Part shown: one piece after another, positions 34,317 to 43,179 of the stretch
How the letters are laid out: the number at the start of each line of letters is the position of its first letter
Position numbering within the stretch: the stretch's first letter is position 1
Source of the DNA: an uncultured Geobacteraceae bacterium
Lineage (GTDB): Bacteria; Desulfobacterota; Desulfuromonadia; Geobacterales; Pseudopelobacteraceae
DNA: 64,000 nucleotides
Assembly (NCBI GenBank): GCA_903901875.1
Contig: CAIUSO010000050.1
Span: 20,444 to 84,443, forward strand
Direction: 5' to 3'
Made by a program: the position numbers and the translations under genes
The notes under the pieces: model-generated
Seen by the model: only the letters and a program-made list of their open reading frames with translations
What the model was told of the DNA's origin: nothing
Database searches by the model: none

Positions 34317-34331
34317 TTCCTTTACCTCAGT

Positions 34332-35585
34332 CTACAGTTGATAATCTGATCCAGTTGCAGTGGGAAACAACATATTGAAGCAGCTTCCTGTTCCCAGTGC
34401 TTCACAGGTCGCCCAAATTAATCCGCCATGCATCTCAACGAGTTTCCTGGTTAATGCCAATCCCAAGCCGGTACCTTCAAACTCCCTGGTTGAGGTGCTG
34501 TTTACCTGTTCAAACGGATTAAAAATACGTTTAAGATCTGACGCATCAATGCCAATACCGGTATCAGATACTGAGATAAGATAGTAGCCACCTGTTTCAA
34601 AAACGCCCGGCTTCACTTGATCTGCAACCGCTTCCGGTACAAGATCCTGCATTGTTATCCTGTCGATAGTAATGGATATTTTGCCACCATCCGGAGTGAA
34701 TTTTATTGCATTCGATAATAAGTTAAAGACAATCTGTTTAAGGCTTCGTTTATCTCCTTGTAACAGGGTGTGAGTAACTGTAGAGTTATTTGTTATTGAA
34801 ATATCCTTAGAGCTGGCCTGCTCCTTTACAAGTGTTATCACCGATGCAATAAGCTCCATCATATTGATATCTTCAAAACACAACACCATCTTGTCAGCCT
34901 CAATCTTTGAAAGGTCAAGAATATCATTGATAAGTTCCAGCAGGTGGGTACCGCCATTGAAGATATATTGAACATAATCCTGCTGGTTTGTATTTAAATC
35001 ACCGCACCTTTTTTTCAACAGAACACTGCTAAAACCTATAATTGCATTCAACGGAGTACGAAGTTCATGGCTCATGTTTGCAAGAAAGGAGCTCTTTGCC
35101 TGATTGGCTTTCTCCGCTGCTCTGACCGCCTCATGCAATTGCACCGTCCTGTTTTCCACCAGTAATTCAAGATTCTCCTGATAGAGTCGATTCTCAGTAA
35201 CCAGGCGGACTCTTTCGCTCACACGGGACAGCACTATAGAAAATTCCTGCATATTAAAAGGTTTGTTTAAATAGTCCCATGCGCCAAGACGAATTGCTTC
35301 GATTGCACTATTCAGATTGTTCATGCCCGAAATAACTACAATCGGCACATCAGGATTCAATAATTTGAGCCGTGACATAAATTCAAGCCCATCCATCCCT
35401 GGCATCTTTAAATCAGTCAACACAATATCGGGGGCATGGTGCTGATATAATTCAAGTCCTTTCACGCCACCGGAGGCTGTTATTGCGTGATATCCCAGGG
35501 CATCAGTCATGGCACTAATGATATCCAGAGTTGCAGACTCATCATCTACAAGTAATACACGTAATTGTTCAGAATTATTAGTCAT
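34332..35585 (-). CDS. Receiver-histidine kinase (REC-HisKA-HATPase)
   Basis: 417 residues from ATG 35585, chosen because GAGG lies eight bases upstream; an in-frame GTG at 35594 would overlap that site. Receiver (about 5-125; [33 protein letters not shown]), short coiled coil, HisKA with His in [12 protein letters not shown] (about 172) and HATPase ([18 protein letters not shown]). No sensor domain and no terminal receiver. The detached receiver encoded immediately downstream (33939) is a plausible phosphotransfer partner. Confidence 0.92.
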   Translation of the reverse strand: MTNNSEQLRVLLVDDESATLDIISAMTDALGYHAITASGGVKGLELYQHHAPDIVLTDLKMPGMDGLEFMSRLKLLNPDVPIVVISGMNNLNSAIEAIRLGAWDYLNKPFNMQEFSIVLSRVSERVRLVTENRLYQENLELLVENRTVQLHEAVRAAEKANQAKSSFLANMSHELRTPLNAIIGFSSVLLKKRCGDLNTNQQDYVQYIFNGGTHLLELINDILDLSKIEADKMVLCFEDINMMELIASVITLVKEQASSKDISITNNSTVTHTLLQGDKRSLKQIVFNLLSNAIKFTPDGGKISITIDRITMQDLVPEAVADQVKPGVFETGGYYLISVSDTGIGIDASDLKRIFNPFEQVNSTSTREFEGTGLGLALTRKLVEMHGGLIWATCEALGTGSCFNMLFPTATGSDYQL

Positions 35586-35610
35586 GGCAGACACCTCATG
35601 CTGGATATAA

Positions 35611-38028
35611 TCAAAATTTCAACATCCATTTGTTCAATATGGTTGCAAGTGCTTCTTTCTTAACGGGCTTTGATAAATAATCATCCATGCCAGCACGGAG
35701 GCAATTATCACGATCTTCTTTCATTGCATTGGCTGTCATTGCAATAATCGGTACGGCATGGTTTCGAACGTTCGTACGCACGTCCCGAATTCGTGCGGTG
35801 GCTTCAAAGCCATCCATTTCCGGCATAAGACAGTCCATGAGTACAATGTCATAGTGGGTAGACTCCAAAGCAGAGAGAGCTTCCAGTCCGTTGGCAGCGA
35901 CATCTACCCGGTAACCAAGATTTTGTAGCGTTTTAACCGCAACTTTCTGATTTATTACATTGTCTTCAGCAAGAAGTATATGCGCAGAATATAATGCTGA
36001 ACCAGATTGACCAACCTGCTCAGAAGGTGACATTTTAATGGTTGCGGGTGTGCATGATTTTCTTAAAACGTGCGAAATGCTGTTGATTAATTTTGTGTGG
36101 CGCACCGGCTTAATCATTTGGACGGCAACCCCGGATTCTAACAGCAATTCCGCATCTACCCGTTGCCCCAGAGCGGTCATTAAGATTAGAGAGGTGGAGT
36201 TTGCTAACACGTCTGACTTAATACGTTGTCCCAACTCCAGGCAGTCAAAACCGCGTACTTTTTGATCTATCAAAGCTATATGAAAAGGGGTATTCGAACG
36301 GGCTGATTCACCCAGCAGAGCCAGTGCACTTTCCACATCACCGGCAGCTTCAGGTACACACCCCCACTGGCTCAGTAACGTCATCAAATAAGCTCGATGG
36401 ATCGAATTGGTATCGATAACGAGGACTCTGGTCCCTGATAATTCAGTCGGTACGTTTCCTCTGGCACTATCATCGGCTGGTCCATGACCGGGTTGCTTTG
36501 CCAGGGATATGGTAACACTAAAGGTGGAGCCTTTTTCGTACTCACTGGTAACGAAAATCTTTCCCCCCATGCTCTCTGCCAACTGTTTGCAGATGGCCAG
36601 TCCAAGCCCCGTTCCGCCGAATTTACGTGTGGTAGCACCCTCCGCCTGGATAAAAGGCTCAAAAATCGCTTTTAGCCGGTCCGCCCTCATGCCTATACCG
36701 GTGTCTTTTACCTCAAACTGAAGGGAAACGTGCTCATCACGCTCTTCTTTCAGCGAAACAGTGATTATAATTTCACCACTATTCGTAAACTTTATGGCAT
36801 TACCCACGAGGTTAATTATTATCTGACGAACCCTGCAACTGTCACCCAGCACCATTTTCGGAATGGTGGGGTCCACGATACATAGTAGCTCCAATCCCTT
36901 TTCGGCAGCCCGCAATGATGACAGCTCAGCTGCGTCCCACATCAAAGTGTAAAGGTCAAACGGCTGGACATCCAAATCTAATTTACCCGCCTCTATCTTG
37001 GAAAAATCGAGGATATCATTAATAAGATCCAGCAAGTTTTCACCGCTCTTGCGTACAATTTCCGTATAGTCACGCTGTTCAGTGGTAAGGTGAGTATCTA
37101 TAAGAAGATTCGTCATTCCAATGATGCCGTTCATGGGAGTACGGATTTCATGACTCATCATGGAAAGAAAATTGCTCTTGGCGCGGGATGCTTCCTCTGC
37201 CCGTTGTTTATCACCAATAAGTTTCCGGAGGGTCTGCTCACGCTCCTCCTCAACACGCCTTCGTTCACTGATATCGCGAATGATGCCAATTGCACACCAC
37301 CCCTTATTATTGCGGTCAGCCGATAAGGACAGTTCAATTGGTATTTCTCGTCCATCTTTCCTGACAGCAGTTAACTCTACCGATTTATGTGCAATGTGTC
37401 CTTTCTGGGTAAACAGTGAAAAAGCGGCGGCATGGGCCATCTGGTACCGCTCTGGCAACAGGATGGTTTGGAGAGGTTTACCGGTCACTTCTGTGGAACG
37501 GTAGCCCAAAACCAGCTCTGCCGCCGGATTCCAGTGTGATATTAGACCGTTGCAGTCTATCATCACGATTGCGTCCGATATCTTATCGACAATTGCAGCA
37601 GATGCGGATCCCGCCAGCTTGCCATGGGTAATATCTCGCCAACTACACAGTATGAACGGAAACCCGGACATTCTCATGGGACTCATCGTCATTTCAGCCC
37701 TGAATATACTGCCATCCAATTGCTGACTTACTAATTGACAGTCACCCTTGCCATCGCGCAGCACCTCGTGTATTTTTTCTCTCAAGATATCGATGGAAAC
37801 TTGACCATCCGGCTGAAATTCGGGGAATACATTTTTACAGGTTTGTCCACAAAGCTGATGTCGTTCTCCCCGAAATAGCCGTTCGGCGGCACTGTTACAG
37901 TCATAAATCATGTCATTCGTCATGATGGTGACTGCATCAGGGAGGGCCCCTATAAATAGTCTGAAAAGCTCTTCAGGCAATTCATAATCCGGCCCACGGA
38001 GCTCGTTATCCAGCGGGTTCATGTTCAT
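35611..38028 (-). CDS. Hybrid kinase PAS-PAS-HisKA-HATPase-REC-REC
   Basis: About 805 residues from ATG 38028, preceded by GGGGA; an in-frame TTG at 38058 lacks a ribosome site. Two PAS domains (about 15-260; [25 protein letters not shown]), HisKA with His in [12 protein letters not shown] (about 291), HATPase ([19 protein letters not shown]) and two receivers. The first receiver is degenerate: the acidic pair reads VLVIDTNS instead of DD, though [10 protein letters not shown] keeps an Asp, so it is probably a pseudo-receiver. The second is normal ([21 protein letters not shown]). Paralogue of the plus-strand kinase at 10532, sharing the kinase core and the REC-REC tail. Confidence 0.92.
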   Translation of the reverse strand: MNMNPLDNELRGPDYELPEELFRLFIGALPDAVTIMTNDMIYDCNSAAERLFRGERHQLCGQTCKNVFPEFQPDGQVSIDILREKIHEVLRDGKGDCQLVSQQLDGSIFRAEMTMSPMRMSGFPFILCSWRDITHGKLAGSASAAIVDKISDAIVMIDCNGLISHWNPAAELVLGYRSTEVTGKPLQTILLPERYQMAHAAAFSLFTQKGHIAHKSVELTAVRKDGREIPIELSLSADRNNKGWCAIGIIRDISERRRVEEEREQTLRKLIGDKQRAEEASRAKSNFLSMMSHEIRTPMNGIIGMTNLLIDTHLTTEQRDYTEIVRKSGENLLDLINDILDFSKIEAGKLDLDVQPFDLYTLMWDAAELSSLRAAEKGLELLCIVDPTIPKMVLGDSCRVRQIIINLVGNAIKFTNSGEIIITVSLKEERDEHVSLQFEVKDTGIGMRADRLKAIFEPFIQAEGATTRKFGGTGLGLAICKQLAESMGGKIFVTSEYEKGSTFSVTISLAKQPGHGPADDSARGNVPTELSGTRVLVIDTNSIHRAYLMTLLSQWGCVPEAAGDVESALALLGESARSNTPFHIALIDQKVRGFDCLELGQRIKSDVLANSTSLILMTALGQRVDAELLLESGVAVQMIKPVRHTKLINSISHVLRKSCTPATIKMSPSEQVGQSGSALYSAHILLAEDNVINQKVAVKTLQNLGYRVDVAANGLEALSALESTHYDIVLMDCLMPEMDGFEATARIRDVRTNVRNHAVPIIAMTANAMKEDRDNCLRAGMDDYLSKPVKKEALATILNKWMLKF

Positions 38029-38062
38029 AAAGTTGTTTCCCCAAACAGTCTGTATCAAGGTA

Positions 38063-38440
38063 TTAACGGTATAAATTCAACAGTTCATCTACCGTTTCAA
38101 TAAGCTGCTGGAATGTAAACGGTTTTAGCAGTACCTTGTCCGCCCCCATGTATTCAGCTGTTTTACCTAACTTCTCCAGATCAATTCGCGGCCCTCCACC
38201 GGTAATCGCAAGGACTGCAATTCCGATATGACTATTCCGTAACTCGGTAGCAACTTCCAATCCGTCACGGCCTGGCATGATTACATCGGTAATTACCAGT
38301 TGATATGATGACGTATGAGCAAGCTCTAAACCTGTTTTTCCATCGGCTGCCGTATCAACGGTGTGTCCACCAGCGGTGAGAAATTCCCTGACAATATTCC
38401 TGATTTCAGCTTCATCATCTATGACGAGTATGTGAGCCAT
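38063..38440 (-). CDS. Stand-alone receiver protein
   Basis: 125 residues, receiver only: HILVIDDEAEIRNIV, LVITDVIMPGRDGLEVATEL, LAITGGGPRID, VLLKPFTFQQLIE. The FGRTGGG-like switch region (ITGGGPRIDLEKLGKTAEYMGAD) is typical of a subset of receiver-only proteins in deltaproteobacteria. GAGGG six bases before ATG 38440 is a good ribosome site. It is the first gene after a 335-bp gap, so it probably heads its own transcription unit, running toward the kinases below 38028. Confidence 0.9.
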   Translation of the reverse strand: MAHILVIDDEAEIRNIVREFLTAGGHTVDTAADGKTGLELAHTSSYQLVITDVIMPGRDGLEVATELRNSHIGIAVLAITGGGPRIDLEKLGKTAEYMGADKVLLKPFTFQQLIETVDELLNLYR

Positions 38441-38775
38441 GGGGTACCCTCTATAAGTGTGTATCTGATAGTGAGTCTATTTATTATGGCCCCCCGCATG
38501 GGCCCGGTTAGTGTTGTATATTGCAACACCTTAAAACGGGTCGATTATAAAGTTAGCACAAAACGTACCAAATACTATTAATCCACAATTAAAGGGCTTT
38601 ACATTCTTGATACTTATTATAGGGCATTAAGTAATGTACCATAATGGGCCACTGTGTCTTGTTAAAAGACACGTGAGTGTAATGCATTGCCGACAGTACA
38701 AGCTGTAGATGAGTGGTCCTTGGGGGGATTGGGTGAAACGAGTGGTGAAATTAAGGCAGTCTGTGTTACAGCTCC
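38441..38775. other. 335-bp gene-free spacer, possible minus-strand promoter
   Basis: No coding sequence is apparent. On the minus strand a perfect TATAAT lies at 38616-38621, about 175 bp before the receiver gene at 38440, but I see no good -35 hexamer at the proper distance. A short palindrome ctgtgtcttgttaaaagacacgtg (about 38653-38676; arms tgtctt/aagaca) could be an operator or a weak terminator of the NtrC-type gene on its right. Both readings are weak. Confidence 0.3.
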
Positions 38776-40179
38776 TTAGTGCTCCTTACGGAGGTAAAAC
38801 ATATTTCTCCCAACTTTAAGCACCGATGCAGCTTTACTTTTATTGCCGTTGCAACGCTGAAGGGTGGTGTCAAGTATCTGGGTGGTAATGGCGTCGAGCG
38901 ATATGGTCTCTTTCGTAAAATTAAGGTGGTAACTATACAGCTCATCACCCACGGTACTACCTTCGAGTACGATAGGATTGTCACACTGAGTTGTTGTGAC
39001 GGTATTCAATATCAGATGATCGGGCCCAAGCAACTCTCCTTCTGGGACAATAATAGCAGCTCGTTCAATACAATTTCTCAGTTCACGGATATTGCCTGGC
39101 CAACGGTATTGGTATAGTTTCCGCAAAGCTTCCTGACTTAAACCGGGGAGTACTTTTCCCAATTGTTTTCTCATCTTCTTGAGAAACAATTCAACAAGGG
39201 GATGTATATCCTCAACACGTTCGCGCAACGGTGGAATGGAAATTGGAAATACATGAATGCGGTGAAACAGATCTTCACGGAACAATCCTGCGGCTACCCG
39301 CGTGGCCAAATTTTGATTGGTGGCCGCTATAACTCGGCAATCAAGCACATTTGACTGGCTGGAACCGACTTTTTCATATTTCCGTTCTTCCAGTACCCGT
39401 AGAAGCTTTGCTTGTAATACCAATGGCATATCGCCGATTTCATCCAACAGGATCGTTCCGCCTTTTGCCAAGGCAAATTTTCCGGCACGCTCTCTGTCAG
39501 CACCAGTAAAAGCACCACGTACGTGCCCAAACAATTCACTTTCAAGCAACGCCTCTGGAATAGCGGCACAGTTGATACCCACAAAATTAGTTGACGCACC
39601 TCCACCAGAGACATGGATGGCACGCGCCAGCACCTCTTTACCGCAACCACTTTCACCGTCAAGCAATATTGATGTAACCGGATACTTGGACACACTCGTT
39701 GCCATTTCCAAAACGTGACGCATCGCAGAACTGGCTGCTATCACATTCTGAAAAGAGTATGTGTGTTGCAACTCATTAATAAGCCGGATATTTTCTGAGT
39801 TTATATTTTTATATTTGAGCGTTCTCGCTATGGTGATCAGTAATTTCTCAGTGATGGCATCCTTCTCAATATAATCAAAGGCACCCATTCTTATTGACTC
39901 AACTGCGCTGTTAATCGTTCCTTGCGACGTAACGACCACAAACGGGATTGTACTGAAGTGCTCTTGCACATAGGTAAGCAAGCCAAGCCCGCCAACACCA
40001 GGCATAATAAGATCACAGAGAATGAGATCTATTTGTTGTTGACGTAACAAAGCAATTGCTTCCTCTGCACTTGAAGCTTGAATAACGGAATAACCGGCAT
40101 CCTGAAGCTGGTACTGGAGCAATAACCGAAAGCTTTGTTGATCGTCAACGATAAGAATGGTTGCAATTATGGTAGTCAT
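38776..40179 (-). CDS. NtrC-type sigma-54 dependent response regulator
   Basis: 467 residues. Receiver (about 1-120; LIVDDQQSFRLLL, LILCDLIMPGVGGLGLL, YIEKDAI), AAA+ domain (about 140-370) with Walker A GESGCGKEVLARAIH, the sigma-54 contact loop GAFTGADRERAGKF, Walker B GGTILLDEIGDMP, and the R-finger region FREDLFHRIHVFPI, then a Fis-type helix-turn-helix at the end (LQRCNGNKSKAASVLKVGRNMFYL). It activates sigma-54 promoters when phosphorylated. It is the only DNA-binding regulator in the signalling cluster. The kinase encoded nine bases upstream (40189) is the natural partner. Target promoters are not identified in the window. Confidence 0.95.
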   Translation of the reverse strand: MTTIIATILIVDDQQSFRLLLQYQLQDAGYSVIQASSAEEAIALLRQQQIDLILCDLIMPGVGGLGLLTYVQEHFSTIPFVVVTSQGTINSAVESIRMGAFDYIEKDAITEKLLITIARTLKYKNINSENIRLINELQHTYSFQNVIAASSAMRHVLEMATSVSKYPVTSILLDGESGCGKEVLARAIHVSGGGASTNFVGINCAAIPEALLESELFGHVRGAFTGADRERAGKFALAKGGTILLDEIGDMPLVLQAKLLRVLEERKYEKVGSSQSNVLDCRVIAATNQNLATRVAAGLFREDLFHRIHVFPISIPPLRERVEDIHPLVELFLKKMRKQLGKVLPGLSQEALRKLYQYRWPGNIRELRNCIERAAIIVPEGELLGPDHLILNTVTTTQCDNPIVLEGSTVGDELYSYHLNFTKETISLDAITTQILDTTLQRCNGNKSKAASVLKVGRNMFYLRKEH

Positions 40180-40188
40180 TATCGTCTC

Positions 40189-42252
40189 TTACTCGGTTTC
40201 GCATGACAAAAAGGTGCAGTATTGATCATTCAGTACGCCACGAAACTGGGGTATCATTACGCGGACGTTGTCTAACGAACCCGTTTGTGCTTCTTTTTCA
40301 ATGTGCACAGCCAATTCATGCAAGCGGGTATCACGTAACCAGCACGCAACCCCTTTCGCCGAATGAGCAGCATGGCTGAGTGCAATGCAGTCTTCAGAAT
40401 CGTAGGCTGCGTTAATTGAGTCAAGAGAAATCTTCAGGTCTTTAAACAGCTTTAGTGCAAAAGTATGCATGCGATCGGGCCTTGCTGCCAAGCTGGTTAT
40501 CACCCTGAGAGAAAGCAACCGTTTAATATCTCCACATTCGGAGTCATTACCGGATTTGCAGGTGAAATCAGAAAGAGGGTTATCAAGCAACGAATCATCA
40601 GTAGTAAGCTGTCCTCTGGACGGGTAACAATTCAGGCCAGATATTAAGTTGTTTTTTAACAGGCAACGGTAAATTTCATCAATGAGCAGCTCAATTACAA
40701 TCGGCTTCGCAATATGGCCATCAAAACCATTGCTGAATAACGTATCCCTTTCTTCACGCAATGCATAGGCCGTTACCGCAATAACAGGAATATGCCGACC
40801 GGACTCCTTTTCCCGTGACCGAATTACTTGAACGACTTTATTACCATCCATCCCTGGCATATGGATATCAAGCAGAATAAAATCAAAATTATCTCTATCA
40901 TACTGATATAAGGCCTGCATACCATCACTGGCCACCACTACGGAATGCCCGAGACTATTAAGAACCTCGGCTAAAAACATCAAGTTCGAAGCCTGATCAT
41001 CCACAACCAGCACGTGAAAGTGCGCGCTACTCCAACTCGCGACGTCCCTGTTACTCTTCTTGAATTCAACGGCCTCTTGTGCCAGTGTAAACGGGATTCT
41101 TATGGTAAAACAGCTACCTTCCCCAATGGTACTCTCCACCGCAACAGTGCCTCCCATTAACCCCGCAAGTTGCCTACTGATAGGAAGACCAAGCCCTGTG
41201 CCGCCATATCTCCGTGATATGGAAACATCGGCTTGAACGTAAGGAGTAAAAATTTGTTGCAATCTATCAGAATGAATTCCAGGGCCACTGTCAGATATAT
41301 TGAATTCGATACATTTCATTGTTTCATCAATGTGTGTTGCAGCAACTGAAAGTGTTACAAAACCGTTTTCGGTAAATTTTGTTGCATTGGTAAGAATATT
41401 AAGAATTATTTGATGAAGTCTGGACTTGTCCCCTATAACATACTCAGGAACATCTTCGCTTATTTCGGTAATGAAAGTGAGCCCTTTCGTATCACAAATA
41501 AGTTTTTGAGCCTGGGAAAGCTCATGTATAATTGTGCGCAGGTTAAATGGACTTTGATCCAGTTCGACCGCGCCCGATTCTACTTTAGAAATGTCAAGCA
41601 GGCTATTGATGATCGACAACAATTTTTCTGATGACGTTTTAAGTGCTGTGATAAAGCTTTGCTGTTTGACCGATGGCTGTGACCGCTCCAAGAGTTGGGT
41701 CATCCCCATAATAATATTCATCGGGTTTCGAATCTCGTGACTCATTGTGGCCAGGAAATCACTCTTAGCTTTATTGGCAGTATCGGCCGCTTGCCGAGAA
41801 CGCTCAAGTTGCTGCTCGTACGATTTACGCTTTCGTAAGTCCCTTGAAACACCCACTATTTCTTTCAATCTCCCGTTGGAATCAAGAACGGGATAGGCCA
41901 TTACTTCCGTCCAGATGATGGAGCCATCCTTGTGCACGTATTCGAGCTCAGCCTGGAATTTCTCCGGTGTATGCCCTGAATTAATATCAGCAAACAACCT
42001 CTGTTGATATGTCGTGACAATAAGTTGAGACTCGGGAGTGAGTATCTCGGCGAGTGTTTGTTGTTTTGCCTCATCCGGGGTAACGCCGCGTAACTTGAAT
42101 ACTGAGGGGCTGACATATAAAATAGAGCCATCGGGCCCCATGGCCCAGATAACATCCAATGCATTGTCCGCTAATATGCGATGCAGTTCCTCATTGTCAC
42201 GAAGTTCTCTTTTGGTATTTCTCTCAAACTCCACGTTTAAGTTGCCGTCCAT
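40189..42252 (-). CDS. Hybrid kinase PAS-HisKA-HATPase-REC-HPt
   Basis: About 687 residues. Two ATGs stand in tandem (42255 and 42252); GAGGTGA fits the second better. PAS (about 20-145; ILYVSPSVFKLRGVTPDE), HisKA with His in TMSHEIRNPMNI (about 170; RNP replaces the usual RTP), HATPase (GGTGLGLPISRQLAGLMGG), receiver (about 405-525; VVDDQASNLMFL, LLDIHMPGMDGNKV, IAKPI) and HPt (about 580-680; His in LSHAAHSAKGVACWL). The HPt makes it a natural donor to a separate receiver; the NtrC-type regulator is encoded directly downstream. First gene of the minus-strand signalling run, starting next to a strong hairpin. Confidence 0.93.
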   Translation of the reverse strand: MDGNLNVEFERNTKRELRDNEELHRILADNALDVIWAMGPDGSILYVSPSVFKLRGVTPDEAKQQTLAEILTPESQLIVTTYQQRLFADINSGHTPEKFQAELEYVHKDGSIIWTEVMAYPVLDSNGRLKEIVGVSRDLRKRKSYEQQLERSRQAADTANKAKSDFLATMSHEIRNPMNIIMGMTQLLERSQPSVKQQSFITALKTSSEKLLSIINSLLDISKVESGAVELDQSPFNLRTIIHELSQAQKLICDTKGLTFITEISEDVPEYVIGDKSRLHQIILNILTNATKFTENGFVTLSVAATHIDETMKCIEFNISDSGPGIHSDRLQQIFTPYVQADVSISRRYGGTGLGLPISRQLAGLMGGTVAVESTIGEGSCFTIRIPFTLAQEAVEFKKSNRDVASWSSAHFHVLVVDDQASNLMFLAEVLNSLGHSVVVASDGMQALYQYDRDNFDFILLDIHMPGMDGNKVVQVIRSREKESGRHIPVIAVTAYALREERDTLFSNGFDGHIAKPIVIELLIDEIYRCLLKNNLISGLNCYPSRGQLTTDDSLLDNPLSDFTCKSGNDSECGDIKRLLSLRVITSLAARPDRMHTFALKLFKDLKISLDSINAAYDSEDCIALSHAAHSAKGVACWLRDTRLHELAVHIEKEAQTGSLDNVRVMIPQFRGVLNDQYCTFLSCETE

Positions 42253-42270
42253 CATTCACCTCAACCTGAC

Positions 42271-42303
42271 GGGGGCAACAGAGGAATTGCCTCTGTTGCC
42301 CCC
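42271..42303. terminator. Strong hairpin after the rubredoxin-like gene
   Basis: GGGGGCAACAGAGG and CCTCTGTTGCCCCC form a perfect 14-bp stem around AATTG. It lies just past the minus-strand stop of the small gene at 42314 and about 10 bases before the ribosome site of the kinase at 40189. No T-run follows on either strand, so it may attenuate, not fully terminate, or protect the upstream mRNA 3' end. A decayed counterpart sits at 53369-53397. Confidence 0.65.
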
Positions 42304-42313
42304 GTTAGTCATT

Positions 42314-42418
42314 TTACTCAGCCTTGACGAACTTGCCTTTTTCCCCGCATTTTTCACACTTCTGCGGTTTGCAACGTCCTTCCTTGGCAAAGCCACACTC
42401 ACATTTCCAGGTAGCCAT
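42314..42418 (-). CDS. RCKP-type rubredoxin-like miniprotein, copy A
   Basis: 34 residues. Reading the minus strand from ATG 42418 gives MATWKCECGFAKEGRCKPQK followed by CEKCGEKGKFVKAE. Four or five cysteines in CxC and CxxC pairs fit a small zinc or iron site of the RCKP rubredoxin-like family. The protein is identical to copy B (53408-53512), although the two genes differ at 13 third-codon positions, all silent. It is too short for usual gene length cut-offs. Function unknown. Confidence 0.85.
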   Translation of the reverse strand: MATWKCECGFAKEGRCKPQKCEKCGEKGKFVKAE

Positions 42419-42451
42419 TATCTCACCCCCCCTCACTTCAGGTATGTTTCA

Positions 42452-42646
42452 TCAGGCATAGGTTGAAAAAGTACCATTTCCGTTGCCGGTGCCGGCCCCA
42501 GGGGCATTTTTAACGTTGGTGGACAACATCTGTGCCATGGCGTTCTGCTGGTCCGCAGCTTGGCGGATCATGCTCGTGGTGAGTGCCTGGGCGGTCTGGC
42601 CGGCTTTCATCAGAATTGCCGTGTGTGCAATTGGACTGATATTCAT
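42452..42646 (-). CDS. Small YjfB-like protein, copy A
   Basis: 64 residues from ATG 42646, with GTGAGG six bases upstream. It starts MNISPIAHTAILMKAG and has the core SMIRQAADQQNAMAQMLSTNV and the tail GNGTFSTYA. The MNIS start and the A-x-x-QQxAMAQML helix resemble the YjfB putative-motility family; that is a tentative match. It is paralogous to the gene at 53546. Its neighbours, rubredoxin-like gene downstream and rodA 3' fragment upstream, reproduce the arrangement at 53.4-54 kb. Confidence 0.72.
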   Translation of the reverse strand: MNISPIAHTAILMKAGQTAQALTTSMIRQAADQQNAMAQMLSTNVKNAPGAGTGNGNGTFSTYA

Positions 42647-42703
42647 AACATACCTCACTTTCTCTTTTACAGTATACCACTATATCAGCAGTAATGACCG
42701 CTT

Positions 42704-42833
42704 AAAACATAAAACGGCGCATGCTGATGTTTTGTAGCAGGCCGATTCCGACCATGGAGGTAATCATTGAGGTGCCCCCATAGGAAAAAAACGGCAGAGG
42801 CACCCCCACAACAGGGAACAGCCCGGTTACCAT
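42704..42833 (-). pseudogene. Orphan rodA 3' fragment, copy A (130 bp, identical to rodA)
   Basis: These 130 bases match 53847-53976, the 3' end of intact rodA, with no difference that I can find, in the same orientation. The match begins at AAAACATAAAACGGCGC and ends abruptly at GGTTACCAT; from 42834 the sequence becomes very AT-rich and unrelated to rodA. It encodes only the last 40 or so residues of RodA and has no start, so it is a non-functional fragment marking a duplication or insertion boundary. Confidence 0.93.
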
Positions 42834-43137
42834 TTGGCACGAACCAAACCATTTATAAACACAAATAATATGTAGTTTATTGATTGATATTAATATAAAT
42901 TATATCTGTCAATTAATTGTAACATCAAATGATTATTGAAATATATCTTGAATATATGTTCAAAATAATTTATTGTGTCCAAGAGTATGTGGCTCAGACT
43001 TGAGATCTATTCGCTATAGAGTGGATCTGTTATTCGGCCAATACGTGCAGCAGTATTGAGGAGTGGTGTTGCTGGCACGTAAAGGTTGTGACTGTTGACT
43101 CTTGCTGAAATATGATTGTTAGTTGGTATGAAATTAC
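42834..43137. other. AT-rich gene-free segment left of the NHL gene
   Basis: About 300 bp, strongly AT-rich up to about 42980 (runs such as attgatattaatataaatta), with no open reading frame worth calling. It begins at the exact edge of the rodA fragment. A weak promoter for the NHL gene could be TTGTGA (43086-43091) with TATGAT (43111-43116), but the 19-bp spacing is poor. No integrase gene or tRNA is present here. Confidence 0.5.
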
Positions 43138-43179
43138 GTGACCAAGGCGAACTTGCCCGCTGGTATAAAGGATTATGTG

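Noticed and set aside
43071..43090. Sigma-54-like site TGGCACGTAAAGGTTGTG before the NHL gene
   Set aside because: Spacing between the GG and the would-be GC element is two bases too long and the element reads GT, so it does not meet the -24/-12 rule.
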